Made by a program: the position numbers and the translations under genes
Shown: positions 8,525 through 17,038 of the stretch, piece after piece
Layout of the letters: each line of letters begins with the position of its first letter
How positions within the stretch are numbered: position 1 is the first letter of the stretch
The notes under the pieces: generated by a model
What the model saw: only the letters and a program-made list of their open reading frames with translations
The model's database searches: none
What the model was told of the DNA's origin: nothing
Assembly: GCA_963819645.1 (NCBI GenBank)
Contig: CAWFWZ010000011.1
Span: 62,001-126,000 of the forward strand
Direction of reading: 5' to 3'
Source of the DNA: CAVVDY01 sp963819645
GTDB taxonomy: Bacteria > Acidobacteriota > Terriglobia > Terriglobales > Acidobacteriaceae
DNA length: 64,000 nucleotides

Positions 8525-10255
8525 TCACATCGGTCCTCCCGTGTGGCACGAGCTACACGGCTGGGTGGCCCAAATACCTCCGATATCCACCGGATGCTGG
8601 AACTTCAGCCCTTCGGGCCCTTTCGCCACCTCCATGCTGCCGGGCTTGCCCTGCCGCAGGATGGTGTGGCACTCGCCGCAGTCGTTAGGAATGACGCTGC
8701 CGTCCACGCTCTTGTGCTGGCCGTCGTGGCAGCGGAAGCAACCCAGCGAATGAAAGTGGCCGCTATTGGTGAAATAGGTGTCCCACCTGACCTTCATCGA
8801 CGGGAAGTAGTAGTCGTTGTAAGTGTTCTGCAAGGACTTGATAGCGGACCCGAGCGCTTCCTGCTTGCTTTCGGAAATCTCAGGATAGTGCTTCTGATAG
8901 TAGGTGTGCAGTGAGCTTTCGATACCCTGCATCGCCTGTTCACGACTGGTATAAGTTGCCGCCAATGCGGCTACGCTCTGCCGCTTGATAAATGGAATAG
9001 AGGAATCGATGCTTCCCATCGCGAGAGCCTGGTCAACACTCTGATTTGGCGACTGCAAAATGTGGCTGGGACGATTGTGGCAGTCAACGCAGTCCATGGT
9101 TCGGATCTCAAGTCGCGCCTTGGACGCGTGGGATGGCGAGGTGTACACCTTTGCAATGCCGGTTGTCGGATCGACGGCACGTACCCAGGTAATGTTTTGA
9201 TTCTCCGCATCGGTCGCCGAATACTCGACTTTGCTGGCCACGTGCCAGTGAATTCCTAGTCGAGAGCGGTCTGCAAAATCCCCGCCGCCGACTCGCACCA
9301 GCATGTCAATCTCCCAGCGCGTGTTCTGTTGATCGGCCAGAAAATGCACCCGCGCGATTTCATTAGAGCCGAAGAAATTCGCCGGCCAGTGGCAGCGCTC
9401 GCAGTTCCCTCGAATCGGCCGCAAAGATGATACGGGAAGCGGAATAGGGCGCGGATAGTCGTTCTTAATGGTCTCGACCAGCTCGACGATGCCATGTGCT
9501 TTGGCTTGCGCGTACCCCACCGCGCCCGCCCCGATGTGGCATTCAGCGCATCCGACGTGAGCATGCGGCGACCGCTGATAGGTTACGTACTCCGGACGCA
9601 TGGAGTGGCAAAGAGTGCCGCAGAATGACACGGCGTCCGTGTATTGATATGCCTGAAAGGTGCCATAGATCGCAGGCATGAACAGGATCACCGCTCCCAA
9701 CCCTACCGCCAAAAGGGCCTTTCTCTCGCTGGCCTGGTTCAGGTCCCACCGGGGATAGCGCCCGAACGATCGGGGCTTGTGCATTCGCCAACGGATCCAC
9801 TCGACGTACATGCCGAGCAGCGCAATGGCGACGCCGAAGATTACGAATATCGGAGGAACCAGAAAGATGACCAGATCACCGTAGGGTTGCGCCAGTGCTC
9901 CGCCGCCGATGGTGTGATAAGCCATCAGAACCGCAAAGACCAGGACCCCGACCGCAGCGATACCGGTTCCGATGTAGCTGATTAAGTTGCGATACAACGT
10001 AACCGGAGTAGGACCAGGCCGCGGCTGCGGCGCCTTACCTGAGCGCATCTCTTCTGGCGTGCCGAGGGGCAGCAACTGGTAGCGTTTGGCGAAGTGCCGG
10101 GCCTCTGGAATCTTTGCGATCTCACGCCGGAGGGCTCCCGCCGGCATGAATTTCCATCCGGAAAAGATGCTGTCCAGCAGACCGTTTTCTTCCTCCACTG
10201 ACACCAGGACCGAGGCGTAGACATGAAAGATGATGAACGCGAAGAAGACGAACAT
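8525..10255 (-). CDS. NapC/NirT-like multihaem cytochrome c, in frame with the cytochrome b C-terminus
   Basis: 576-residue open frame. Residues 1-38 (HVYASVLVSVEEENG, then SGWKF) match the end of a HyaC-type cytochrome b, not a cytochrome c start. A linker (about 40-85) leads to a membrane region (about 92-113, 128-150, 180-200) and then haem sites. These are one CX3CH (212-217, followed by SM-PEY as in NapC/NirT relatives) and six CXXCH at 236, 285, 389, 506, 526 and 567, seven haems in all. The protein would sit in the inner membrane with haems in the periplasm and take electrons from the hydrogenase. No stop separates it from cytochrome b, so it is either a true b-c fusion or a lost stop. 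Met70 could serve as a separate start. Confidence 0.82.
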   Translation of the reverse strand: MFVFFAFIIFHVYASVLVSVEEENGLLDSIFSGWKFMPAGALRREIAKIPEARHFAKRYQLLPLGTPEEMRSGKAPQPRPGPTPVTLYRNLISYIGTGIAAVGVLVFAVLMAYHTIGGGALAQPYGDLVIFLVPPIFVIFGVAIALLGMYVEWIRWRMHKPRSFGRYPRWDLNQASERKALLAVGLGAVILFMPAIYGTFQAYQYTDAVSFCGTLCHSMRPEYVTYQRSPHAHVGCAECHIGAGAVGYAQAKAHGIVELVETIKNDYPRPIPLPVSSLRPIRGNCERCHWPANFFGSNEIARVHFLADQQNTRWEIDMLVRVGGGDFADRSRLGIHWHVASKVEYSATDAENQNITWVRAVDPTTGIAKVYTSPSHASKARLEIRTMDCVDCHNRPSHILQSPNQSVDQALAMGSIDSSIPFIKRQSVAALAATYTSREQAMQGIESSLHTYYQKHYPEISESKQEALGSAIKSLQNTYNDYYFPSMKVRWDTYFTNSGHFHSLGCFRCHDGQHKSVDGSVIPNDCGECHTILRQGKPGSMEVAKGPEGLKFQHPVDIGGIWATQPCSSCHTGGPM

Positions 10256-10831
10256 CAGGAAGTAATGAATCAGACGAAGGTAAGGCAGTGCAATGAGGAT
10301 GAGGCAGCCAGCCTATGAACTGTTGAGGACAGGACTACCTAGCACCTGGCGAACAGCGCCAGGCCAGTCAGAATCTCTACGAGTATCAGCGAGTAGATAA
10401 TGAAGTAGGACAATGCGGCAAGCGGATTGTGGCCGGTGCGGCGACCGGGATCGAAGCGCACGAAGAGATAAAACTTCAGCATGTCTCCGATGCCCTGCCA
10501 CTGCTCGCGATGGATGGGAATGTAGGCGTACCATCTTGACCAGAAATTACCCTTGAAAAACCAATAGACCCGCAACGCGAATGCTGCGATCAGCACAAAT
10601 CCCGAGACCACGTGAACGAATCGCATCTTGGCCATGAGGAAAGACGCATGGCCGGAGGCGAGCAGAAACGGGCGATGCAGAGTAGAGGCCGGTGAAGGAT
10701 AGCGAGACGAAGGCAAAGAACATCAGCCAGTGAGCGATGCGAACTGGCTTCTCCCAGACATAGGTTCGCACCAGTTCGGATTTCGGGAAGCGACCCAGGG
10801 CCGATTTTGGCGAAATCAGGATTCCGCACAA
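10256..10831 (-). CDS. hyaC: Hydrogenase cytochrome b subunit, N-terminal part, frameshifted
   Basis: Two frames plus the start of the downstream frame rebuild a HyaC/HupC-type di-haem cytochrome b. The first has KSELVRTYVWEKPVRIAHWLMFFAFVSLSFTGLY. The second has KMRFVHVVSGFVLIAAFALRVYWFF, FWSRWYAYIPIHREQWQGIGDMLKFYLF and NPLAALSYFIIYSLILVEILTGLALF. After more breaks near 10290-10340 comes FIGWL/LILIALPYLRLIHYFLMFVFF, which runs into the cytochrome c frame. The His residues in AHW, RFVHV and IHYF suit haem b ligands. The subunit anchors the hydrogenase dimer and passes electrons to quinone. At least three indels are needed, and the start (TTG at 10831) is uncertain. Confidence 0.72.
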
Positions 10832-10901
10832 GAGATCCTTAGGATTTACTGCGACGGCGAAACACCCAACCTCGCCGAGTTGAGGAGTGAGGAGTCCGCT
10901 A

Positions 10902-12060
10902 TCATGATTTTTCCGGTGGTCCCTCGCGCTCTATCAGTCCACTTGGTTTGGCGATTTCGGTAGGCCCACCCGCCGGCTCTTCGCCGCGCGGGCGAATCTG
11001 CGCTCGCGCCATGCTGGCAATTCCATGCAAAGTCACGCCGGCCGCCATGCCACCGGTCAGCACGAGGCCGATCGTTCCTGCGTCCACGTCGGCAGGGAAA
11101 GCCCGGCACCGACGGAAGATCGTTTGTAGAACGGCGACTTCGTATCCCAGAAACGATAGGAAGCGCAGGCGATGCATCCGTGGCCCGACTTTACCGGCCA
11201 ACTGGTTCCGTCATTCCAGCGGACGACAGGACAGTTATAGGTAGCTTCCGGTCCCTTGCATCCCATTTTGTAAAGGCAATAACCCTTGCGGTGACCTTCG
11301 TCGCCCCATTCCTCCACAAAACGCCCCGCATCATAGTGGGCCCGGCGCTCGCACTGATCGTGAATGACGTTGCCGTAGGCAAACAGTGGCCGGTTGTACT
11401 GATCGAGGGCGGGAAGTCTCGTGGAACGTTAGATAGTGGACAAGCACTGCCGCTGTGTTGGCAGGATTGTGCGGACAACCGCCCAAATTCAACAACTTTG
11501 ACGCCCGGGACCGCTTCCTGCAATCCAACGGCACCCGTCGGATTGGGATTTGATCGAACCAGACCGCCGTCCCAGGCGCACATGCGCCGACCGCAATGTT
11601 AGCCGCAGAATTGGGCAAACATGGTCGCAATTTCAAGAGCAGTCCTGCCTGCGATGGTGCAGTACACGCCGTCGTCCGCGGTGGGGATCGCGCCTTCCAC
11701 CACCGCGATGTACTCGCCCTTGTGGTCGCGAACGACCGTTCCAGCGCTTCTTCCGCCTGGTTTCCGGCGCCGGCCATGATTAGTTCGTGATACTCCCAGG
11801 ACAAGCAGACTCCAGCACGAAGTCAGTGACCGTGGGATGGCCGTCCGCAGCATCGATTCGGAATTGCCTGCGCAGTCTTGAAATTCAAGCCAAACCAGAA
11901 TCGGTCGGGTCGTCTGAGTGAGGGCTTTCTCCACGGCTGACACATACCGCGAAGGCAGAGCCAGAGTGGCAACCATCAGGTTGCAAAACTTGACAAACTC
12001 GCGGCGCGATATGCCTCGAGACTCCAACACTTGAGGCAGTGAGCTACGTCGTGTTCCCAT
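10902..12060 (-). CDS. hyaA: [NiFe]-hydrogenase small subunit with Tat signal, about eight frameshifts
   Basis: The pieces tile in order into one small subunit. A twin-arginine signal (SRREFVKFCNLMVATLALP) is followed by PILVWLEFQDCAGNSES, HPTVTDF, LSWEYHELIMAGAGNQAEEALE, RDHKGEYIAVVEGAIPTADDGVYC, NIAVGACA, WDGG--RSNPNPTGAVG, GGCPHNPANTAAVLVHYLTF, LPALDQYNRPLFAYGNVIHDQCERRAHYDAG, GYCLYKMGCKGP, NCPVVRWNDGTSWP and GHGCIACA. A C-terminal hydrophobic anchor (TIGLVLTGGMAAGVTLHG) ends it. Each junction is a one-base slip. No missense decay is visible and the other cluster cysteines remain. The proximal-cluster motif usually read CxGCxxS is CAGNSES here, with Asn for the second Cys. The subunit relays electrons through three Fe-S clusters. 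The indel density suggests poor local consensus, though real decay is not excluded. Confidence 0.8.
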
Positions 12061-12420
12061 ACTCGCACCTCTAGCGACCCTGTCGTTGCACTCGTTGTCC
12101 CTGGCGCATCGGGCTGCGCCTTACGCATCCTTCTGTGTCCCAGTGAAAGCGCAATCCTAGTAAGAAAAAATAAGGAAGTCATAAAGATAGGGTGCGTGAG
12201 ATAAGCTGCGTCCCGATGCGGGAATGCCTTTCGAGCGGGTAGCCCCGGTCAACAAGCTGAAGCGGACGCCAGTCCCGTTCCACAACCCAAGGAACGGCTT
12301 CTTCGTCAAAGAACTATCGCGGGATGGTTGACTTGAATTGCTGACTTAGGATGGTGAACAAGGCCGTGCTAAGCAGAAAGATGGATCCGAAAGCGTCCCG
12401 GCCTCGCTCAGGTATTGCGC
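12061..12420. other. Intergenic region upstream of the hydrogenase operon
   Basis: 360 bases between the hydrogenase small subunit and the universal stress gene, both on the minus strand. No gene is seen. An AT-rich stretch at about 12160-12195 (AGTAAGAAAAAATAAGG, then TCATAAAGATAGG) is the likeliest site for the hydrogenase operon promoter, but no clear -35/-10 pair could be assigned. Confidence 0.4.
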
Positions 12421-13314
12421 TCACTCGTCCAGCGGAGGTCCACCTCTAACGACCAACACCGGACAGCGGGCCTGTGAAACGACATCGTAGGCTGCCGGGC
12501 CGGGGAGATGAGCAGCCACTCGTGGATAATGGGCACCGCGTACGCCGAGCACCAGAAGTTCTGCGTGTAACTTTTCCGCAGCTTCGAGAATGCGTTCTGC
12601 CGTTGGGCCAAAATCAACATGGAACTCAGGCGCACATCCTTCTTCCAACACCCAATGCGATTCCTGCAGGCGAATGCGGCAGAAATCGGCGGCCTGCATC
12701 CTGGTTGAGAGCGGCTCTTTCCAAACGTCCTCGGCGACGTGCAGGAAGTAAAGCGTCGCGCCATACTCCCGGGCCAGGGCGCAAGCGTACTGCAGCGCAG
12801 GCTCAGAGGCTGGCGAAAAATCCGTTGCATACAGAATGCTTCGCGTCCTGGTCTCTCGTTCGGGAGCTACTGAGGTCTCCGGCCCGACCATCACGACTGC
12901 CATTCGAGCACAACGCAGAATTTCCTCAGCGGTCGATCCCAGCAGCAGCTTTTCGATGCCGCGCCGCCCGTGGGTCCCCGCCACAATCAGATCGACATCG
13001 CGCTTTTCCGCCATGGCAGAAAGAATTGGCCAAGTGTCCCCATGATCAACCAACACCTCGTGAGGAATTCCCGTAAGAACCGAGTTCGCTCGCAATCCCG
13101 TCATCTGCGCTTCCGCGTGCGCAAGAATATTCTTCATGGCAAGATCCCGCTCGTTCACGGGAATCGAGGTGTACGCCTCAGGAGGAATCACATGTGCCAG
13201 AAAGAGCTTCGAACTAAAGTGTCGAGCGATGGCTGCGGCGTAAGGCAGCGCTGCTAGTGATGCCGGCGAAAAATCGGTCGCAAAAAGAATGCGCTTGAAG
13301 AGGACTTGAGTCAC
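12421..13314 (-). CDS. Universal stress protein, two UspA domains
   Basis: 297 residues. Domain 1 (about 5-140) begins FKRILFATDFSPAS and ends with GTHGRRGIEKLLLGSTAEEIL, the G-x2-G-x9-G-S ATP-binding pattern of ATP-type Usp proteins. Domain 2 (about 155-290) begins RSILYATDFSPAS, but its corresponding loop (GVRGAHYPRVAAHLPGPAAYDVV) has lost the pattern and probably binds no nucleotide. Such tandem proteins act in the cytosol during starvation, oxygen or acid stress. A paralogue with the same layout is at 14198-15133, with a proton-pump remnant between them. Confidence 0.92.
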   Translation of the reverse strand: MTQVLFKRILFATDFSPASLAALPYAAAIARHFSSKLFLAHVIPPEAYTSIPVNERDLAMKNILAHAEAQMTGLRANSVLTGIPHEVLVDHGDTWPILSAMAEKRDVDLIVAGTHGRRGIEKLLLGSTAEEILRCARMAVVMVGPETSVAPERETRTRSILYATDFSPASEPALQYACALAREYGATLYFLHVAEDVWKEPLSTRMQAADFCRIRLQESHWVLEEGCAPEFHVDFGPTAERILEAAEKLHAELLVLGVRGAHYPRVAAHLPGPAAYDVVSQARCPVLVVRGGPPLDE

Positions 13315-13361
13315 AGCCGTAGTCGCTCACTCATATTACATCTGGCTGAGATCGCCGGGGA

Positions 13362-13843
13362 AAAACTGCGGACTGCGGCATTGCGGTTTCAGGCGCTACC
13401 GACGCGGCCCGGGCGGCTGCGTCGATCGTGCTGCTGGCGCCCGGGTTGTCGGTGATCATTGACGCTATCAAAGAGAGCCGCCGCATATTCCAGCGGATGA
13501 ACACCTACGCAGTTTACCGGATTGCCGAGACGCTGCGCGTGCTGTTTTTTCATGACGCTCTCGATCCTGGTGTTTAAGCTTTTACCCCGTGACCGCAGTG
13601 ATGATTGTGATGCTGGCGCTACTCAATGACGGCGCCATGCTGTCCATGCCTACGACAATGTTCATTCCAAGAATTCGCCCGAGGCCGGAACATGCGGCTG
13701 GTGTTAGGGATCTCCACGGTGCTGGGCGTCATCGGCGTGGTGGCTGCATTTGGCCTGTTTTACCTCGGCGAGCGCGTATTTCATCTCGACCGCGCCCATA
13801 TTCAGTCGTTGATGTACCTTAAGCTCTCGGTGGCCGGGCACGC
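13362..13843 (+). pseudogene. Remnant of a plasma-membrane-type H+-transporting P-type ATPase
   Basis: Across several frames the DNA encodes a middle-to-C-terminal piece of a P3A-type proton pump. It begins KTADCGIAVSGATDAARAAASIVLLAPGLSVIIDAIKESRRIFQRMNTYAVYRIAETLRVLFF, continues MTLSILVF, YPVTAVMIVMLALLNDGAMLS and AYDNVH, and ends NMRLVLGISTVLGVIGVVAAFGLFYLGERVF and SLMYLKLSVAGH. The phosphorylation domain and the N-terminus are absent. After KLSVAGH the similarity stops at an unrelated sequence. At least three frame changes occur. Truncation at both ends marks this as a true pseudogene, unlike the single-slip genes elsewhere. It lies between two Usp genes, a common setting for such pumps. 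Confidence 0.8.
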
Positions 13844-14197
13844 AGATATGGCGCCAATGAACTCGAAAACTCCTGAGGGAAGACCTGGCAGCGTTGGAAC
13901 GGACACGTCAGGTCGTGAGTTGTCGTCGTTGGAGCTGACGGAGCTGCGGGCTCGACTTCAGGCCCCTAGTGATGGGTCGGATCGATGGCCAACGCCACAG
14001 GTTGAAACTGCTTTTCTACCGAGGGCGAGCAATGGGTCCCGGCTGGGTAGTACAAGCGGTAGTATAAAGTGTTGCTGACTTCGATCTACGACTTAATAGC
14101 CGCGCGGAGACTTGCTAGATTGCTTGAGAAACCCCAGAAGTTAATGGTGATCGTCACGGTCTCGGATTGTCGGCTGCCCGTTGCGACTGAAGCTTGG

Positions 14198-15133
14198 ATG
14201 TCTGTGTTCAACCGGTTCCATGGCGAAGCCGCGTGCCCAGCTCAGGAAAAAGGTTCTGCGATAGCAACCAAGACCATCCTACTGGCAACTGATTTTTCGG
14301 CAGAGGCGCGCAAGGCTCTGCGGTGTGCCATTTCTCTCGCCAAACGTTTCAAGTCGAGGCTCGTGCTTACCCACGTTCTCCCCGCGGAGGGCGTCATGAT
14401 GGCGGAGTCAGGGCCTCTCATGAGAGATGCGCTCCGGCACGACGCCGAAAAAAGCATGGCAAAGCTGGAAAGAGCAGCAGAGCTTAGGTTGCTGCCTCAC
14501 GAAGCTGTCATACGGCCGGGTGATAGTTGGGACGTGATCTCACAGGTCATCCAGGACAAGCACGTCGATCTTGTTGTCATGGGCACTCACGGGCGCGGAG
14601 GAATCAAAAAGCTGATATTGGGATCGACTGCAGAAAAGGTCATACGACACGCCGCGTGTCCGGTGCTTACCGTTGGGCCACATGTCCCGTCGGGGTCGTG
14701 CGAACAGTTTGGCCACATCTTTTATGCCAGCGATTTTTCCTCAGGGTCCCACAAAGCGCTGCCATACGCTATTTCACTGGCCGAGAAGGACCGGTCTCAC
14801 TTGACCTTGCTTCATGTCATCGAAAGCGATCCGAGCTCGCAGTCCGAGGTGCTGGAATGGAGGAAAGAGAGTCGCGAAAAACTGAGTCAAATGGTATCGT
14901 GCGAGTTCGATCTGCCTCACCAGCCAGAGCTTGAGGTCGAATTGGGCATTCCTCAAGAGGAAATCGTCCGGCAGGCGCACGCAAGGAAAGCGAACCTCAT
15001 TGTCATGGGCGCTCACGCAGGCGGTATCATGTCAAGGCACCTGCCGTGGACGACTCTGTATTATGTCTTGCAACACGCGCATTGCCCAGTGCTCACGGTC
15101 CTTGGCGAAATGGGAGGGTCACCGTCCCAGTAA
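14198..15133 (+). CDS. Universal stress protein, two UspA domains
   Basis: About 311 residues from the ATG at 14198. The frame is open back to 14069, but the upstream part is not Usp-like. Domain 1 starts TKTILLATDFSAEARKAL and has GTHGRGGIKKLILGSTAEKVIRHAACPVLTVG, a complete ATP-binding motif. Domain 2 starts GHIFYASDFSSGS and ends GAHAGGIMSRHLPWTTLYYVLQHAHCPVLTVLG, with a degenerate loop. The layout matches the minus-strand paralogue at 12421-13314: ATP site kept in domain 1 and lost in domain 2. A cytosolic stress role is expected from the family. It follows the ATPase remnant and precedes a Na+/H+ antiporter. Confidence 0.9.
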   Translation: MSVFNRFHGEAACPAQEKGSAIATKTILLATDFSAEARKALRCAISLAKRFKSRLVLTHVLPAEGVMMAESGPLMRDALRHDAEKSMAKLERAAELRLLPHEAVIRPGDSWDVISQVIQDKHVDLVVMGTHGRGGIKKLILGSTAEKVIRHAACPVLTVGPHVPSGSCEQFGHIFYASDFSSGSHKALPYAISLAEKDRSHLTLLHVIESDPSSQSEVLEWRKESREKLSQMVSCEFDLPHQPELEVELGIPQEEIVRQAHARKANLIVMGAHAGGIMSRHLPWTTLYYVLQHAHCPVLTVLGEMGGSPSQ

Positions 15134-15347
15134 ACCACTGCAGATGGATCGTTACTGCCGTGAACGGGTGTCAGAGCAACGCAGTATGAGCGTGCTTTCG
15201 AACTTCAGCCGCATCATCTTTCGTTTACCTCGTTTCTCGTCTCGAATCTGCCTGACCAATCGTTTAAGGTCGAGTTCGGCTCCTTATATTTCGGAATATT
15301 TGCCAGCTCGGTATCGATGCCGGGACTCCTGACTATAAACGGTGATA

Positions 15348-16907
15348 ATGACCACCAACTCTGCCATCGAATTTCTGATATGGCTGCTGATCGCAGCCTC
15401 GGTTATTGCGGTGCTGGCAGGCCGGCTCAGAATTCCGTATACGGTGGCGCTGGTAATTGGCGGCTTGGCTTTGGGTTCGGTTCGGCTGCCAATCGTGGCG
15501 ACACTGGTCAAGAATCAGCCAGATTGGCTTACCCCTAACATCGTCCTGGTAGTTTTTCTTCCCGCGCTGCTGTTTGAAGGCAGCCTGAAGCTGCAGGTGC
15601 GCCAACTTCGGGAGAACGCATTTCCCATAACGTTGCTGGCAACCGTCGGCGTCTTGGTTGCGACTCTGGTGACGGGATTCGCCGCGCATTGGCTTTTGGG
15701 ACTTCCTCTTCTCGTGGCCTTGGTTTTCGGAGCCATTACCGCAGCCACCGATCCCATCTCGGTCCTGTCGATTTTCAAGGAAATGACGGTTCCCAAGCGG
15801 CTCTCGATCATCGTGGAAGGGGAGAGCCTATTTAATGATGGGACAGCAGCGGCTCTGTTTACCGTCCTCGCGGCGGGTGTTGTATCGGGCACTCTCAGCG
15901 TTCGAAACGGAGTGCAGATATTCCTGGTGGAAGTCTGCGGCGGAGTAGCCGTCGGCGTGGCGCTCGGATACCTGTTCAGCAAGTTCACCGAGAGGGTGGA
16001 TGAACCCGCGATCGAAATTACGCTTACAACGGTACTGGCCTACGGCTCCTACATGGCAGCGCAAACCCTGCATCTTTCGGGCGTTATCGCCACCGTTGCT
16101 GCGGGCTTGACATTGGGCAATCTTGCGACACGCACCAGCATGAGCCCAAGAACGCGCATCGCTTTGTGGTCGTTTTGGGAGTATCTGTCGTTCATCGTCA
16201 ATTCTCTGGTGTTCCTGTTGATCGGGCTGCAGGTTCGGGTTGGAACACTGTTGCACGACTGGCGTCCCGCTGTGATGGCAATTGTCACCGTCGTGCTCGG
16301 ACGGGTGCTTTCGGTGTATGGATTAGTGCCTTTCAGTAACTTGGTCCGAGGCAGAATCCCGGTGAAATGGCAGCACGTCTTAGTGGCAGGAGGAATTCGC
16401 GGCGCACTCGCTCTGGCGTTGGCGCTCTCGCTCTCACGTACGTTTCCTTATCGTGAACAAATCTTGGCCATGACCTTCGGAGTTGTCGCCTTCACCATCA
16501 TTGTCCAAGGCCTGTCGATCAAACCGCTGCTTCGCCTGCTTGGCATTGGCATCGTCCGCGAGGACGACTACGAGACGGCACGGGTGGAACAGATCGCGGT
16601 GTCATCGGCGCGCTCGGAGTTAGACGAGTTGCTCCACAACCATCTGGTATCGGGCCCCGCCTACGAACAGCTTCGGCAGGAGCTCGATGACGAGCTCGAG
16701 CACGCGAAACAGCGAATTACCGAGTTGTATGGAAAGGACGTGTCGCGAATCCTCCCGGAGATCCAAACCGCAAGGATGAAGCTAATTGCGGCTAAGCGCA
16801 GCGCGATCGAGCAAGCCGTCCGTGATGGCCTCATTAGCCAGAAAACGGCTGACAAGATGATCGACGCTGCGGATCAGGAATTGGATCGCATGGCGGAAGT
16901 TGAGTAA
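15348..16907 (+). CDS. Na+/H+ antiporter, CPA1 family (complete)
   Basis: 519 residues from the ATG at 15348; a GTG at 15342 is also possible. About twelve membrane segments span residues 5-410. They include LVVFLPALLFEGSLKL and the CPA1 ion-site region FGAITAATDPISVLSIFKEM with the conserved acidic residue, then GESLFNDGTAAALFTV. A ~110-residue charged cytoplasmic tail follows, ending AIEQAVRDGLISQKTADKMIDAADQEL. The protein exchanges Na+ (or K+/Li+) for H+ across the inner membrane. The tail is shared with the partial paralogue at the window start, so the two belong to one expanded family, probably for pH homeostasis beside Usp and the lost proton pump. Confidence 0.93.
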   Translation: MTTNSAIEFLIWLLIAASVIAVLAGRLRIPYTVALVIGGLALGSVRLPIVATLVKNQPDWLTPNIVLVVFLPALLFEGSLKLQVRQLRENAFPITLLATVGVLVATLVTGFAAHWLLGLPLLVALVFGAITAATDPISVLSIFKEMTVPKRLSIIVEGESLFNDGTAAALFTVLAAGVVSGTLSVRNGVQIFLVEVCGGVAVGVALGYLFSKFTERVDEPAIEITLTTVLAYGSYMAAQTLHLSGVIATVAAGLTLGNLATRTSMSPRTRIALWSFWEYLSFIVNSLVFLLIGLQVRVGTLLHDWRPAVMAIVTVVLGRVLSVYGLVPFSNLVRGRIPVKWQHVLVAGGIRGALALALALSLSRTFPYREQILAMTFGVVAFTIIVQGLSIKPLLRLLGIGIVREDDYETARVEQIAVSSARSELDELLHNHLVSGPAYEQLRQELDDELEHAKQRITELYGKDVSRILPEIQTARMKLIAAKRSAIEQAVRDGLISQKTADKMIDAADQELDRMAEVE

Positions 16908-17038
16908 GCACCGCTGGCGTTCACAATGATGCCGGGCCGCCAACGATAGTTCAAAACATGTGCTCGGTTGCTGCCGATCGTCCAAAGACAGAGGAATATC
17001 ATCACTTAAGCGGTTGATCAGTCTGGAGTGCCCATTCA

